Assembly: GCF_039541075.1 (NCBI RefSeq)
Contig: NZ_BAABFN010000001.1
Location: 124,001-188,000 of the forward strand
DNA from: Compostibacter hankyongensis
GTDB lineage: Bacteria > Bacteroidota > Bacteroidia > Chitinophagales > Chitinophagaceae
Direction: 5' to 3'
DNA length: 64,000 nt
Below the pieces are notes generated by a model. That model saw only the letters and a list, made by a program, of their open reading frames with translations, was not told the origin of the DNA and searched no databases. Positions 44,439 through 54,266 of the stretch are shown piece after piece (position 1 is the first letter of the stretch; each line of letters opens with the position of its first letter). A program made the position numbers and the translations under genes.

Positions 44439-46568
44439 ATGTCAGTCATTCAGAAGATAAGGGATAAGTACGCAACGGTGATGATCGTGGTAGTCGTCAT
44501 TGCCCTGCTGGCGTTTTTGCTGATGGATGCTTTTGTGGGTCCGAAATCCCTTTTTCACCGCAGTACGGATGTGGGGGAAGTGGACGGGCAGAGCCTGGAT
44601 TACCGGGATTTTGTCCAGCAGCTTCAGGTGACGGAGAATATGTACCGTAACAATATGCCTGAGGGTACCTCCATCGACGACGCTACCCGGCAGCGGCTGC
44701 GGGATCAGGTGTGGCAAAAATTTCTCACCGATGTGCTCTTTGGCAAGGAATACGAGCAGCTGGGCATCGGCTTTACCGACGCCGAAATGCGGGATATTAC
44801 GGTTACGTCCAATGCGGATCCTCAGATCCAGGCCATCCCCGCCTTTCATAATCAGCAGACCGGGCAGTTCGACCCGAATATGGTGATCGAGTTTCTGCGT
44901 CAGCTTTCCGCTGGCGGGGCAGCCAACGAGCAGGTGGCCCAGCAGCGCGCCCAGTGGATGCAGCTGGAAGACTATCTCCGGAACGCGAGCCTGCAGCGAA
45001 AACTATTCACCCTGGTTCGCCAGGCGGTATATGTGCCCAAATGGCTGGAAAAAGAGCAGCAGGAGGAGCAAAGCGCCCAGGCGTCTATCTCCTATGTAAA
45101 TGTACCCTATACGACCATTAGCGACAGCGCGGTAAAGGTCACCGATGCAGAGCTGCAGAGCTATCTGAACGCACACCAGGCTTTGTACCACCGCGAAGCC
45201 TCACGGCGCATAGAATATGTATCCTTTGACGCCGTACCTACGGCTGCCGATACGGCTGCCGTGATGACGCAGCTCGCGGCGGTAAAACCGGAGTTCGATA
45301 CGGTAAGCGCTGAAAATATGGGCGCCTTTATTGCGCGCAGCTCGGAGATGAAGTTTTACGACGGGTATGTCCCCGAAAGCATGATGCAGATACCCGAAAA
45401 GGATTCCATCACCACATTGCCCGTAGGCGGGATCTACGGTCCGTTCCACGACAACGGCATGGTGAGCTATGTGCGGATGGTCGATAAAAAAATGATGCCC
45501 GACTCGGTGAAGGTGCGGCATATCCTGATCAGCACCCAGCAAACGCCCGATTCCATTGCCCGGCAGCGGATAGACAGCATCGAGCAGGCGGTGAAAGGCG
45601 GCGCCGATTTCGGCCAGCTGGTCCTGGAATATTCCGACGACCCCGGCAGCAAGCAGAATGGCGGGGAGTACGACCTGACGCCCATGACCAATTTTATTCC
45701 CGAGTTCAAGGATTTTGCCTTTGAACATAAACCCGGGGAGCTGGGCGTGGTCAAGTCCCAGCAGTACGGGTATTTCCTGATCCAGGTGCTGAGCCGCGGA
45801 ACGGAAGAGCCGGCCTATAAGGTAGCTTTTCTGGCCAAGCGGCTGGACCCCAGCGAGGGTACCGAGAACGTGGTATACGGACAGGCCAGCGAATTTGCCG
45901 GAAAGTATGCCACGCGGGCGCAGTTTGACAAAGCCGTACGCGAAGAAGGGCTTAACAAGAAGGCGGCGGATAACATTCACACCACCGATTATGTGATCCC
46001 CGGCATCGGGCAGGCCCGCGAGCTGATCCAGTGGGCCTTTAATGAAAAGACGGAGCTGGGCGACCGCTCTTCGGTTTTTTCGCTCGGCGAGCACTATGTG
46101 ATTGCCGTGCTGACCGGCATACAGGAAGAAGGGTTGGCCAACCTCGGAGAAGTGCGTGCGGAGCTGACGGCCGCCGTCCGGAAGGAAAAGAAGGGCAAGC
46201 AGATCGCCGGAAAGATCGGGAACGCCTCCACGCTGGACGCCGTATCGAAGAGCACCGGTCAACAGGTACAGCAGGCGCAGAATATCAGCTTTGCCACACC
46301 CTTTATTCCAAATGCCGGATTCGAGCCCCGTATCGTGGGCGCAGCCTTCCGGAAGGACCTGGCCGGCGGTAAGGTGTCGCCTGCACTCTCCGGGAACAAC
46401 GGCGTATTTGTATTAAAGGTAGACTCCCTGCAGCATATAACCCCGGCCGCTGCGACGGCACAGGACCAGCAGCAGGAGGCCATGTTGCAGCAGACCATTT
46501 CCGGACAGCTGCTGGAGATGCTCAGGAAGGAGGCAAAGATAAAAGACGAGCGGCTGAAATACTTCTGA
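44439..46568 (+). CDS. PpiD/SurA-type periplasmic peptidyl-prolyl isomerase
   Basis: A 709-residue protein with an N-terminal anchor (ATVMIVVVVIALLAFLLMDAF, about residues 12-32), a SurA_N-like chaperone region with VGEVDGQSLDYRDF, then a parvulin domain at about 345-450 (VKVRHILISTQQTPDSIARQ, GADFGQLVLEYSDDPGSKQNGGEYD) and a long C-terminal SurA-like part. It assists folding of outer-membrane proteins, of which this window encodes several. Length is above E. coli PpiD (623) but normal for Bacteroidota. Confidence 0.9.
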   Translation: MSVIQKIRDKYATVMIVVVVIALLAFLLMDAFVGPKSLFHRSTDVGEVDGQSLDYRDFVQQLQVTENMYRNNMPEGTSIDDATRQRLRDQVWQKFLTDVLFGKEYEQLGIGFTDAEMRDITVTSNADPQIQAIPAFHNQQTGQFDPNMVIEFLRQLSAGGAANEQVAQQRAQWMQLEDYLRNASLQRKLFTLVRQAVYVPKWLEKEQQEEQSAQASISYVNVPYTTISDSAVKVTDAELQSYLNAHQALYHREASRRIEYVSFDAVPTAADTAAVMTQLAAVKPEFDTVSAENMGAFIARSSEMKFYDGYVPESMMQIPEKDSITTLPVGGIYGPFHDNGMVSYVRMVDKKMMPDSVKVRHILISTQQTPDSIARQRIDSIEQAVKGGADFGQLVLEYSDDPGSKQNGGEYDLTPMTNFIPEFKDFAFEHKPGELGVVKSQQYGYFLIQVLSRGTEEPAYKVAFLAKRLDPSEGTENVVYGQASEFAGKYATRAQFDKAVREEGLNKKAADNIHTTDYVIPGIGQARELIQWAFNEKTELGDRSSVFSLGEHYVIAVLTGIQEEGLANLGEVRAELTAAVRKEKKGKQIAGKIGNASTLDAVSKSTGQQVQQAQNISFATPFIPNAGFEPRIVGAAFRKDLAGGKVSPALSGNNGVFVLKVDSLQHITPAAATAQDQQQEAMLQQTISGQLLEMLRKEAKIKDERLKYF

Positions 46569-46606
46569 TCCGTTTCCGCCCCTCGGCAAAACAAGCTATT
46601 CCAGAT

Positions 46607-46672
46607 GGCCGTCCCGTCTTACCGTGCGCCGCATAACCGGCAGAAAGCATGGCAGACGGGACGGCCTTTTTT
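46607..46672 (+). terminator. rho-independent terminator after the PpiD-like gene
   Basis: GGCCGTCCCGTCT (46607-46619) pairs perfectly with AGACGGGACGGCC (46654-46666), followed by TTTTTT. The 13-bp stem has a 34-base loop. It ends 39 bp after the PpiD-like stop begins its gap and lies before the proposed start of the DUF2480 gene, supporting that later start. Confidence 0.8.
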
Positions 46673-46759
46673 GCGGAAGGGGCTCCGCCCTTCGGCAGAT
46701 GCGTCCTGCTCAACCAATCGGGACGGATTTTGTTTAAAGTGGAGAAAAGCCGTACAAGC

Positions 46760-47269
46760 ATGGATGATATCGTCAATAAGGTAGCGGCCAGCGGGCTGGT
46801 CACCCTGGACCTCGGGGATTATTATCCCAAAGAGGAGCTCAGCGTTTTTGATCTGAAGCCCTACCTCTTCATGGAGCAGATCCTGAAGGAAAAAGATTTC
46901 CGGCAGGCCCTGAAGGAGATCGACTGGGAAGCGTACCGGAATAAGATCGTCGGCATCACCTGCTCCGCCGATGCCATCATCCCCATGTGGGCCTATATGC
47001 TGGTGGCCACCTATCTGCAGCCGGTGGCTGCTTATGTCGGCGCCGGAACGCCCTCCGCCCTGCTGAAGCAGGTATTCTTTTCGAACCTCTCCTGCATTGA
47101 CCCCGAAACCTACCGGGATAAAAAAATAGTGATAAAAGGCTGCGGCGATAAAGCCGTTCCCGAAGAGGTCTTTGTGGAAATATCCCGCCTGCTGCTGCCC
47201 GTTGCCGCCAGCCTCATGTTCGGCGAACCCTGCAGCACCGTACCCGTATATAAGCGGAAACACCATTGA
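46760..47269 (+). CDS. DUF2480 family protein
   Basis: From the ATG at 46760 the 169-residue protein reads MDDIVNKVAASGLVTLDLGD, the usual start of this Bacteroidota-specific family; in-frame sequence further upstream falls in the terminator hairpin and is not counted. Family signatures include LFMEQILKEKDFRQALKEIDW, KIVGITCSADAIIPMWAYML and KIVIKGCGDKAVPEEVFVEI. Two conserved Cys (ITCSAD, KGCGD) are present. Function is unknown; presumably cytosolic. It stands alone between a terminator and a TonB receptor gene. Confidence 0.85.
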   Translation: MDDIVNKVAASGLVTLDLGDYYPKEELSVFDLKPYLFMEQILKEKDFRQALKEIDWEAYRNKIVGITCSADAIIPMWAYMLVATYLQPVAAYVGAGTPSALLKQVFFSNLSCIDPETYRDKKIVIKGCGDKAVPEEVFVEISRLLLPVAASLMFGEPCSTVPVYKRKHH

Positions 47270-47410
47270 GCCATTGCCGCGGAGCGCCTGTTGGTCGTAA
47301 GCGCTCTTTGGCAAAAAACAAGGAACGCACCTTCACACTATTTAACAGTAAATAAATGTCGTTAACGGCTGGGTAAGGCTTTAAGCGGGACCTTTACGTC
47401 CGGAAAATGC

Positions 47411-50212
47411 GTGTTTACCAACCCTTATCCAGTGCGTCTATTTCTACGTTTAGCCTTTACGGTAATTATTATTCTTTTCTGCATGGCGGATCGGAGCTGT
47501 TTTGGGCAGCAGCTCCGGGGCACGCTTTCGGCCTCGCTGGTGGACAGCGCCACCGGGGTTCCGCTCAGCGCAGCCACCGTGCTGCTGGAAACCCTGCAGG
47601 ATTCCTCGGTAGAGCAAAGCGCGCTGGCCGGCGAAAAAGGCGACTTCCGCCTGACGCATATCCCGGAGGGGCCTTACCGGCTGCTGGTCACCCACCTCGG
47701 ATACCGGTCTTTCGACACCACCCTTGTCTTTGACAGCCGGCAACCCGAGCATGACCTGGGCCGCCTGTTGCTGGTGGCCGGCGCCGTGCTGCTGGACCCG
47801 GTGACCATTGAAGAGCTGCAGCCGCCGGTAAGCATGAACGGCGATACGATGCAGTTCAGCGCCGGCGCCTTCAAGACACATGAAAATGCGGTCGTGGAAG
47901 ACCTGCTGAAAAAGCTGCCCGGTATGGATGTAGACGACGACGGCAACATCACCGCACAGGGCGAGCAGGTGGTTGAAGTGCTGGTGGACGGCAAGCCGTT
48001 CTTCGGGAACGATCCCAAGATCACCACGCAAAACCTGCCGGTGGACATGATCGACCAGGTGCAGGTCTTTGATAAAACCTCCGACCAGGCCGCCTTCACC
48101 GGTATCCATGACGGCAATACCCGGAAGACCATCAACCTGATCATAAAAAAAGACCGGCGCCGCGGCACCTTCGGCAGGGCCACGGCCGGCTACGGCAGCG
48201 AGGACCGCTACCAGCTGAACGGGATGGTCAACCGTTTTGACAACGACCAGCGCATATCCCTGCTCGGGGGCGCCAATAACATCAACCGGCAGGGATTCAG
48301 CCGCCGGGATGGCGGCGGCAACGGAGGAAGCGGCGGCGGCGGCATCACCAACAGCCAGATGGGCGGCCTGAACTACCGCGACAGCTGGGGCCCCAAGCTG
48401 GAGGTCAACGGCAGCTATTTTGTCAGCCATACCCGCACCCGTACGGAACAAAAAAGCAGCCGCCAGAACATCCTTCCGGATTCCTCCTTTTTTTCGGACC
48501 AGCAAAGCACCTCCACCAACGAAGCCCTGAGCCACCGGTTCAACATGAATTTCGAATATACGATCGACAGCACCAGCGCCCTGATCTTCCGCCCTACGCT
48601 CAGCTATACGACCAGCGACAACAGCGCTTCCAACATCCATGCTTCCCGCTCCGACAAACAGGTGCCGATCAACGAAGGCATAAGGAACAACAGCGCGCAC
48701 AGCACATCCCCCGATTTTGACGGCAGCCTGCTGTACCGGAAAAAGCTGAAAAAGAAGGGCCGTACTTTCTCGATAGGGCTGAGCGGCGGCTATAACGGCA
48801 ACGACGGCCTGCGGTACAATAAATCGGAGGACCGTTTTCATACCGGCGCCGACTCTTCTGCATTGCTGGACCAGCAGAACGACAACCATGCCGACTCCTA
48901 CCATTGGGAAGGCCGGCTCTCCTACACCGAGCCGCTCTATACCGATCATTATCTGGAACTGGAATATTCCTATAGCCGGAACAACAGCAACTCCGATCGG
49001 CGGACCTATAACTTCAACCCCGGCACCAAGCGATACGACGACTATGACTCGCTCTACAGCAATGCTTTCCGGAACAGCTTCATCCGTAACCGCGGAAGTC
49101 TCAACTTTATCGCCAACAAGGAAAAATACGACTATACCGTCGGCCTGAGCCTGCAGGACAACCGCCTCTCCAACGACTGGCTGATGTCTGACAGCACCCT
49201 CACCCAGCATACGCTGAATCTTTATCCCCTGTTCAACTTCCACTATAACTTTTCCAGGACCCGCCGGCTGCGGCTGGAATACAGGGGGAACACCCGTCCG
49301 CCGAGCATATCGGAGCTCCAGCCGGTGCCGGACAACAGCAACTCGCTTCGTATCCGGTTGGGGAATCCCGACCTCAAAACGGCCTTTACCAATAATGTCC
49401 GCCTCAGCTATAACAGCTTCAGCCCGCAAACCTATCGCAACCTGCAGGCTTCGCTGAATTTTACTACCGTCTCCAACCAGATCGTCAGCTCCAGCTATTA
49501 CGACGAGCAGCGCCGGCAATATATCCAGCCGGTGAACGTCAACGGCACCTACAACCTGAACGGGGATGTCTCTTTTTCACTGCCGTGGGAGAAGATCGGC
49601 CTCAAGATCGATCCGGCCACCACCATACGCTATACGCACGACGTGGGTTTTGTGAACCGGGAGAAAAACCTCAGCCGGAACCTTTCGCTGGGTCAGCGGC
49701 TGCGGCTCACCTATGACATCGACGAGCTGCTCGACCTTAACGTAAACGGGCGTATTAATTATAACAAAGCGACCTACTCGCTGCTGCCGGACCGCAACCA
49801 ATCGTTTTTTAACTATGGTCTTTCCTTCGACTTTGAGCTCCGCCTGCCGGCCGGATTCCTCGTCGGCAGCGATGTCCGTTACTCCGCCAATTCCGGTCTC
49901 GCCGCCGGATACAACCGCACCACCACCCTCCTCAACGCTTATATCGCCAAGCAGTGCTTTAAAAAGAAGCAGGGCACCTTCCGGCTGCAGGGCTTTGACC
50001 TGCTCAATCAGCGGCGGGATATCCGCCGCCGCCTCGGCGCCACTTATATTGAAGATTCGGAAAGCATGGGGCTGGCCCGCTATTTTATGCTCTCCTTTAC
50101 GTACAACTTCAACCGTTTCGGCGGCCGCCGCGGCATGGGCGGCCGGGGTGGAGGGTTCCGGGGAAACAATGGGTTCCGCCATGAGGGCGGAGGCGGCTTC
50201 CGGGGCCGGTAA
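47411..50212 (+). CDS. outer-membrane beta-barrel receptor (OMP_b-brl_3 type) with Arg/Gly-rich tail
   Basis: A 933-residue protein. The first codon is GTG (47411; GTG at 47432 is an alternative), giving signal peptide RLFLRLAFTVIIILFCMADR. A CarboxypepD_reg-like domain at about 35-115 (TGVPLSAATVLLETL) is followed by a plug-like region with LLKKLPGMDVDDDGNITAQG, VLVDGKPFFGNDPKI and IDQVQVFDKTSDQAAFTGI, the hallmark of the TonB-receptor-like OMP_b-brl_3 family, then a large barrel. A Gly-rich insert (GGGNGGSGGGG) lies near residue 300. After the last strand (LSFTYNFNRF) the C-terminus adds about 30 residues of Arg/Gly repeats. No SusD partner is adjacent, so the substrate is unknown. Confidence 0.88.
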   Translation: MFTNPYPVRLFLRLAFTVIIILFCMADRSCFGQQLRGTLSASLVDSATGVPLSAATVLLETLQDSSVEQSALAGEKGDFRLTHIPEGPYRLLVTHLGYRSFDTTLVFDSRQPEHDLGRLLLVAGAVLLDPVTIEELQPPVSMNGDTMQFSAGAFKTHENAVVEDLLKKLPGMDVDDDGNITAQGEQVVEVLVDGKPFFGNDPKITTQNLPVDMIDQVQVFDKTSDQAAFTGIHDGNTRKTINLIIKKDRRRGTFGRATAGYGSEDRYQLNGMVNRFDNDQRISLLGGANNINRQGFSRRDGGGNGGSGGGGITNSQMGGLNYRDSWGPKLEVNGSYFVSHTRTRTEQKSSRQNILPDSSFFSDQQSTSTNEALSHRFNMNFEYTIDSTSALIFRPTLSYTTSDNSASNIHASRSDKQVPINEGIRNNSAHSTSPDFDGSLLYRKKLKKKGRTFSIGLSGGYNGNDGLRYNKSEDRFHTGADSSALLDQQNDNHADSYHWEGRLSYTEPLYTDHYLELEYSYSRNNSNSDRRTYNFNPGTKRYDDYDSLYSNAFRNSFIRNRGSLNFIANKEKYDYTVGLSLQDNRLSNDWLMSDSTLTQHTLNLYPLFNFHYNFSRTRRLRLEYRGNTRPPSISELQPVPDNSNSLRIRLGNPDLKTAFTNNVRLSYNSFSPQTYRNLQASLNFTTVSNQIVSSSYYDEQRRQYIQPVNVNGTYNLNGDVSFSLPWEKIGLKIDPATTIRYTHDVGFVNREKNLSRNLSLGQRLRLTYDIDELLDLNVNGRINYNKATYSLLPDRNQSFFNYGLSFDFELRLPAGFLVGSDVRYSANSGLAAGYNRTTTLLNAYIAKQCFKKKQGTFRLQGFDLLNQRRDIRRRLGATYIEDSESMGLARYFMLSFTYNFNRFGGRRGMGGRGGGFRGNNGFRHEGGGGFRGR

Positions 50213-50220
50213 GGAGGCTG

Positions 50221-50236
50221 CCCGGTTCTTGCCGGG
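50221..50236 (+). terminator. hairpin after the beta-barrel receptor gene
   Basis: CCCGG / TTCTTG / CCGGG, followed by AATTT, 9 bp after the receptor stop. The stem is short and the T-run weak. Confidence 0.35.
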
Positions 50237-50243
50237 AATTTCG

Positions 50244-50251
50244 TACCTTTG
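50244..50251 (+). promoter_or_regulatory. -7 promoter element TACCTTTG for typA
   Basis: TACCTTTG fits TAnnTTTG, 75 bp before the typA start; no good -33 element at the usual distance. Confidence 0.5.
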
Positions 50252-50325
50252 CGCGCCCGTAAGGCTGCAGAACGGCCTGCCGGGAAAATCAGGAACATAA
50301 AAAAACCCCGACGGTGAACAAAGCA

Positions 50326-52137
50326 ATGAATATCCGTAATATAGCCATTATCGCGCACGTAGACCACGGTAAGACTACGCTGGTGGACCGCATCCTGCAC
50401 ACCACCAAGGTGTTCCGGGACAACCAGGACACCGGCGACCTGATCATGGACAATAATGACCTGGAACGCGAGCGCGGGATCACTATCTTTAGTAAAAACG
50501 CCGCCGTTACCTATGAAGGGGTAAAAATAAATGTGATCGATACCCCGGGCCACTCCGATTTCGGCGGAGAGGTAGAGCGGGTGCTCAAGATGGCCGATGG
50601 CGTGATCCTGCTGGTGGACGCCTTTGAAGGCCCCATGCCCCAGACCCGCTTCGTGCTGCAGAAAGCGCTGCAGCTGAACCTGCACCCCATCGTGGTGATC
50701 AACAAGGTGGACAAGCCCAACTGCCGTCCCGAAGAGGTGCACGATGCCGTATTCGAGCTGTTCTTTAACCTGGACGCCACCGAGGAGCAGCTGAACTTCC
50801 CTACCTTTTACGGCAGCGGAAAGAACGGCTGGTTCAATGACAGCCTCACCCCGACAGACAATATCCTGCCGCTCATGGACGGCATCCTGAAATATGTTCC
50901 CGAGCCCCAGGTGGAGGAAGGAACCCTGCAGATGCAGATCACCTCGCTGGACTATTCTTCCTTCCTCGGCCGTATCGCCGTAGGGAAGGTGACCCGCGGC
51001 ACCATCCGCGAAAACCAGCCCATCGCCCTGGTGCAGCGTGATGGCAGCATCCGGAAATCGCGGGTGAAGGAGCTGTATGTCTTTGAAGGCATGGGCAAGA
51101 AAAAGGTAGCCGAAGTGCTGGCCGGCGATCTCTGCGCGGTGGTCGGGTTGGAAGACTTCAACATCGGCGATACCATCGCCGACGCGGAGAACCCCGAAGG
51201 GCTGCCGGTGATCAGCGTGGACGAGCCGACCATGAGCATGCTGTTCAGCATCAACAACTCACCCTTCTTTGGCAAGGATGGCAAGTTCGTCACCTCCCGC
51301 CACCTGCGCGACCGCCTGATGAAGGAAACCGAGAAAAACCTGGCCCTCCGGGTGGAAGAGACCGACAGCGCAGACAGCTTCCTCGTCTACGGCCGCGGCA
51401 TCCTGCACCTCGGGGTGCTGGTGGAGACCATGCGCCGCGAAGGTTTTGAAATGACCATCGGACAGCCGCAGGTGCTGGTAAAGCAGATCGACGGTAAGAA
51501 GTGCGAGCCTTACGAAACCCTGGTGGTGGATGTCCCCAGCGATTACAGCGGAAAGGTGATCGACCTCGTTACCCAGCGCAAAGGAGAGATGCAGGTGATG
51601 GAAAGCAAGGGCGAGATACACCACCTCGAATTTGATATTCCCTCCCGGGGTCTTATCGGGCTCCGCTCGCAGATGCTGACCAATACCGCCGGCGAGGCCG
51701 TGATGGCCCACCGTTTCCGGGAGTATAAGCCCTGGAAGGGCGTTATCCCGGGCCGCATCAACGGGGTGCTGATCTCCAAGAACCAGTCGCCCACCACGGC
51801 CTATTCCATCGACAAGCTGCAGGACCGGGGTGCCTTCTTTGTGGATCCCGGAGAAGAGGTTTATATCGGTCAGATCATTGCCGAACATATCAAACCCGGC
51901 GATCTGGTGGTAAACGCCACGGAAGGTAAAAAGCTGACCAACATGCGGGCCAGCGGCAGCGACGACTCGGTGCGCATCGTCCCCAAGATACAGATGACCC
52001 TCGAAGAATGCATGGAATACATCCAGCAGGATGAATGCATAGAGGTAACCCCCCGGCACATACGCCTCCGCAAAATATACCTGAACGAGGAAGACAGGAG
52101 AAAATACCAGAAGATGCAGAAGGTAGAAGGGGCGTAG
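50326..52137 (+). CDS. typA: translational GTPase TypA/BipA
   Basis: A ribosome-associated GTPase for stress and ribosome assembly. The frame opens with a GTG at 50314, but the ATG at 50326 (MNIRNIAIIAHVDHGKTTLVD) is the family start; this gives 603 residues. G1 is AHVDHGKT, G2 includes RGITIFSKN, G3 DTPGHSDFGGE and G4 NKVDKPNC. EF-G-like domains III and V and the TypA-specific C-terminal domain (IGLRSQMLTNTAGEAVMAHRF, NMRASGSDD) follow. The S9 peptidase gene starts 19 bp after its stop, so the two may share a transcript. Confidence 0.96.
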   Translation: MNIRNIAIIAHVDHGKTTLVDRILHTTKVFRDNQDTGDLIMDNNDLERERGITIFSKNAAVTYEGVKINVIDTPGHSDFGGEVERVLKMADGVILLVDAFEGPMPQTRFVLQKALQLNLHPIVVINKVDKPNCRPEEVHDAVFELFFNLDATEEQLNFPTFYGSGKNGWFNDSLTPTDNILPLMDGILKYVPEPQVEEGTLQMQITSLDYSSFLGRIAVGKVTRGTIRENQPIALVQRDGSIRKSRVKELYVFEGMGKKKVAEVLAGDLCAVVGLEDFNIGDTIADAENPEGLPVISVDEPTMSMLFSINNSPFFGKDGKFVTSRHLRDRLMKETEKNLALRVEETDSADSFLVYGRGILHLGVLVETMRREGFEMTIGQPQVLVKQIDGKKCEPYETLVVDVPSDYSGKVIDLVTQRKGEMQVMESKGEIHHLEFDIPSRGLIGLRSQMLTNTAGEAVMAHRFREYKPWKGVIPGRINGVLISKNQSPTTAYSIDKLQDRGAFFVDPGEEVYIGQIIAEHIKPGDLVVNATEGKKLTNMRASGSDDSVRIVPKIQMTLEECMEYIQQDECIEVTPRHIRLRKIYLNEEDRRKYQKMQKVEGA

Positions 52138-52156
52138 GCTCTTAAATACCCGAAGA

Positions 52157-54145
52157 ATGCAAAAACGGTTTTTTTCGTTTTGCGCAACGTTGTTTCTTTG
52201 CGGAACCATGTACGCCCAAAACAAAATGACCCCGGAGCAGCTCTGGCAGCTGGGCCGGGTGGATGCAGAAATCCTCACGCCCGAAGGCCAGGTCGTTTAC
52301 GGGGTAACCCGCTACGACGCCACGCAGAACACCTCCTCCCGGAATCTTTACAGCATGGCCCTCTCCGGGGGCCTGCCCCGGCAGCTCACTACCGGCGGGG
52401 GCGCCAACGTACAGGCGCTGCCCGGCGGCCGCCTCGGCTTCGAGCAGGACGGGCAGTGGTGGGAAATGAATGCCGATGGCAGCGGCGCCCGCCAGCAGAC
52501 CCATGAGCAGGCGCTCATGAGCGGCATCCGGATGTCGCCGGACGGGAAGCATATCCTGTTTACCCGCAGGGTGAAAGCCGAAAAGGTCAGCGGGGCCGAT
52601 TTCTACCCCGACCTCCCCAAATCACGTGTGCAGATCTATACCGATCTGATGTACCGCCACTGGGATACCTGGAGCGACGGCACCGTGTCCCATCTTTTTT
52701 ATGCCGCCTATGCCGACGGCAAGGTCAGCGACACCCTCGACCTCATGGAAGGAGAGCCGTGGAGCGTGGCGGATTACCGCTGGTCGCCGGACGGCGGCGC
52801 GGTGGTGTATGTAGCCAAAAAGAAAAAGGGCAAAGCCGCCGCGCTGAGCACCAATACCGATATCTACCGCTATAACCCCGTTACCGGAACCACAGAGAAC
52901 CTCAGTGAAAAGATAAAAGGCGGAGACGGACAGCCGGCCTTCAGCCCCGACGGTCGTATGCTGGCCTGGACGAGCATGAAAACCGACGGGTATGAGTCCG
53001 ATAAGAACGACCTGGTGGTGATGGATATGAAAAGCCGGGCCCTGCGCAATCTTACGGCTGCCTGGGACGGCACCGTGAGCAGCTTCCGCTGGAGCGAGGA
53101 CGGGAAATCGCTTTTCTTCACCGCGCCGGTGGACGGTACCATGCAGCTTTTGCGGACGGGACTGCAGGGCGGGATCACCCCGGTGGCCAGCGGGGATTTC
53201 GACATCAACGGTATCCTGGGGCAGCAGGGCGATACCCTGGTGCTGAAAAGAGAAGACTTCAACCATGCCGCAGAGCTGTATGTCTTCAGCCTGAAGCATA
53301 AGCAGATGAGGCCGCTGACCACGGTAAACCGGGAGGTATACGAAAAGCTGCCGCCCAGCCGCACCGAAAAGCGGAGGGTAAAGACCAGCGACGGCAAGGA
53401 GGAGCTGGTATGGGTGATCTATCCTCCCGGTTTTGACGCCACGCGGAAATACCCTGCCCTGCTTTATTGCCAGGGCGGCCCGCAGGTGGCGCTGACCCAG
53501 TTTTACTCCTATCGCTGGAACCTGCAGCTCATGGCGGCGCAGGGCTATATCGTGATCGCCCCCAATCGCCGCGGCATGCCCGGCTACGGGGTGAAATGGA
53601 ATGAAGCCATCAGCAAGGACTGGGGCGGACAGCCTATCCGGGATTATATTTCCGCGGTGGACGATTTGGCGCGGGAGCCCTATGTGGATAAAGACCGCAT
53701 CGCCTGTGTAGGCGCCAGCTACGGGGGATATTCCACTTACCTGCTGGCGGGGCTGCATCCGGAGCGCTTCAGGACGTTTATCGCCCACGACGGCCTCTTT
53801 GACCTGAAAAGCTGGTACGGCACGACCGAAGAGATGTGGTTTGCCAATTATGATATCGGCGGCCCTTACTGGGAGAAAGACAACAAGGCGGCCCGGCGGA
53901 GCTACCAGCGCTACAGCCCCAGCGATTATGTTACAAAATGGAAAAAGCCGATCCTCATCATACAGGGCGGCATCGACTTCCGGGTGCCGGTGGAGCAGGG
54001 CTTACAGGCCTTCCAGGCCGCCCAGCTGCAGGGCATAAAAAGCAAGCTGCTTTATTTTCCCGAGGAAAACCATTGGGTGCTACATGCGCAGAATGCCCTG
54101 GTGTGGCAGCACGAATTTTTTAAATGGCTGGAGGAAACGCTTTAG
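52157..54145 (+). CDS. S9-family prolyl oligopeptidase-type serine peptidase, secreted
   Basis: A 662-residue protein. A signal peptide (MQKRFFSFCATLFLCGTMYAQ) is followed by a WD40-like/PD40 beta-propeller region up to about residue 400 (SPDGKHILFTRRV, SPDGRMLAWTS) and an alpha/beta-hydrolase domain. The catalytic Ser is in CVGASYGGYSTY, the Asp in IQGGIDFRVPVEQG and the His in PEENHWVL. It removes dipeptides or acyl-amino acids from oligopeptides in the periplasm. Sequence is complete and of normal length. The following 121 bp before the convergent gene hold two short hairpins (CGGGT/ACCCG near 54193 and CCGGC/GCCGG near 54212) that may end both transcripts. Confidence 0.92.
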   Translation: MQKRFFSFCATLFLCGTMYAQNKMTPEQLWQLGRVDAEILTPEGQVVYGVTRYDATQNTSSRNLYSMALSGGLPRQLTTGGGANVQALPGGRLGFEQDGQWWEMNADGSGARQQTHEQALMSGIRMSPDGKHILFTRRVKAEKVSGADFYPDLPKSRVQIYTDLMYRHWDTWSDGTVSHLFYAAYADGKVSDTLDLMEGEPWSVADYRWSPDGGAVVYVAKKKKGKAAALSTNTDIYRYNPVTGTTENLSEKIKGGDGQPAFSPDGRMLAWTSMKTDGYESDKNDLVVMDMKSRALRNLTAAWDGTVSSFRWSEDGKSLFFTAPVDGTMQLLRTGLQGGITPVASGDFDINGILGQQGDTLVLKREDFNHAAELYVFSLKHKQMRPLTTVNREVYEKLPPSRTEKRRVKTSDGKEELVWVIYPPGFDATRKYPALLYCQGGPQVALTQFYSYRWNLQLMAAQGYIVIAPNRRGMPGYGVKWNEAISKDWGGQPIRDYISAVDDLAREPYVDKDRIACVGASYGGYSTYLLAGLHPERFRTFIAHDGLFDLKSWYGTTEEMWFANYDIGGPYWEKDNKAARRSYQRYSPSDYVTKWKKPILIIQGGIDFRVPVEQGLQAFQAAQLQGIKSKLLYFPEENHWVLHAQNALVWQHEFFKWLEETL

Positions 54146-54266
54146 GATCTGCTGCCCGGAGATATTCCGGATGCGCCTGGACGATACGGGAACGGGTTAA
54201 TACCCGCTCGCCGGCACTGCTGAGGCCGGTATTGAGCATAAGGCAGGATAAAGCGCAGGGAAGGGC

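Noticed and set aside
47450..49519. Long open frame (689 codons) on the minus strand inside the beta-barrel receptor gene
   Set aside because: It is a frame shadow of a GC-rich coding sequence: no domain, no signal peptide, low-complexity Val/Ala-rich product, while the plus strand has a full receptor architecture.
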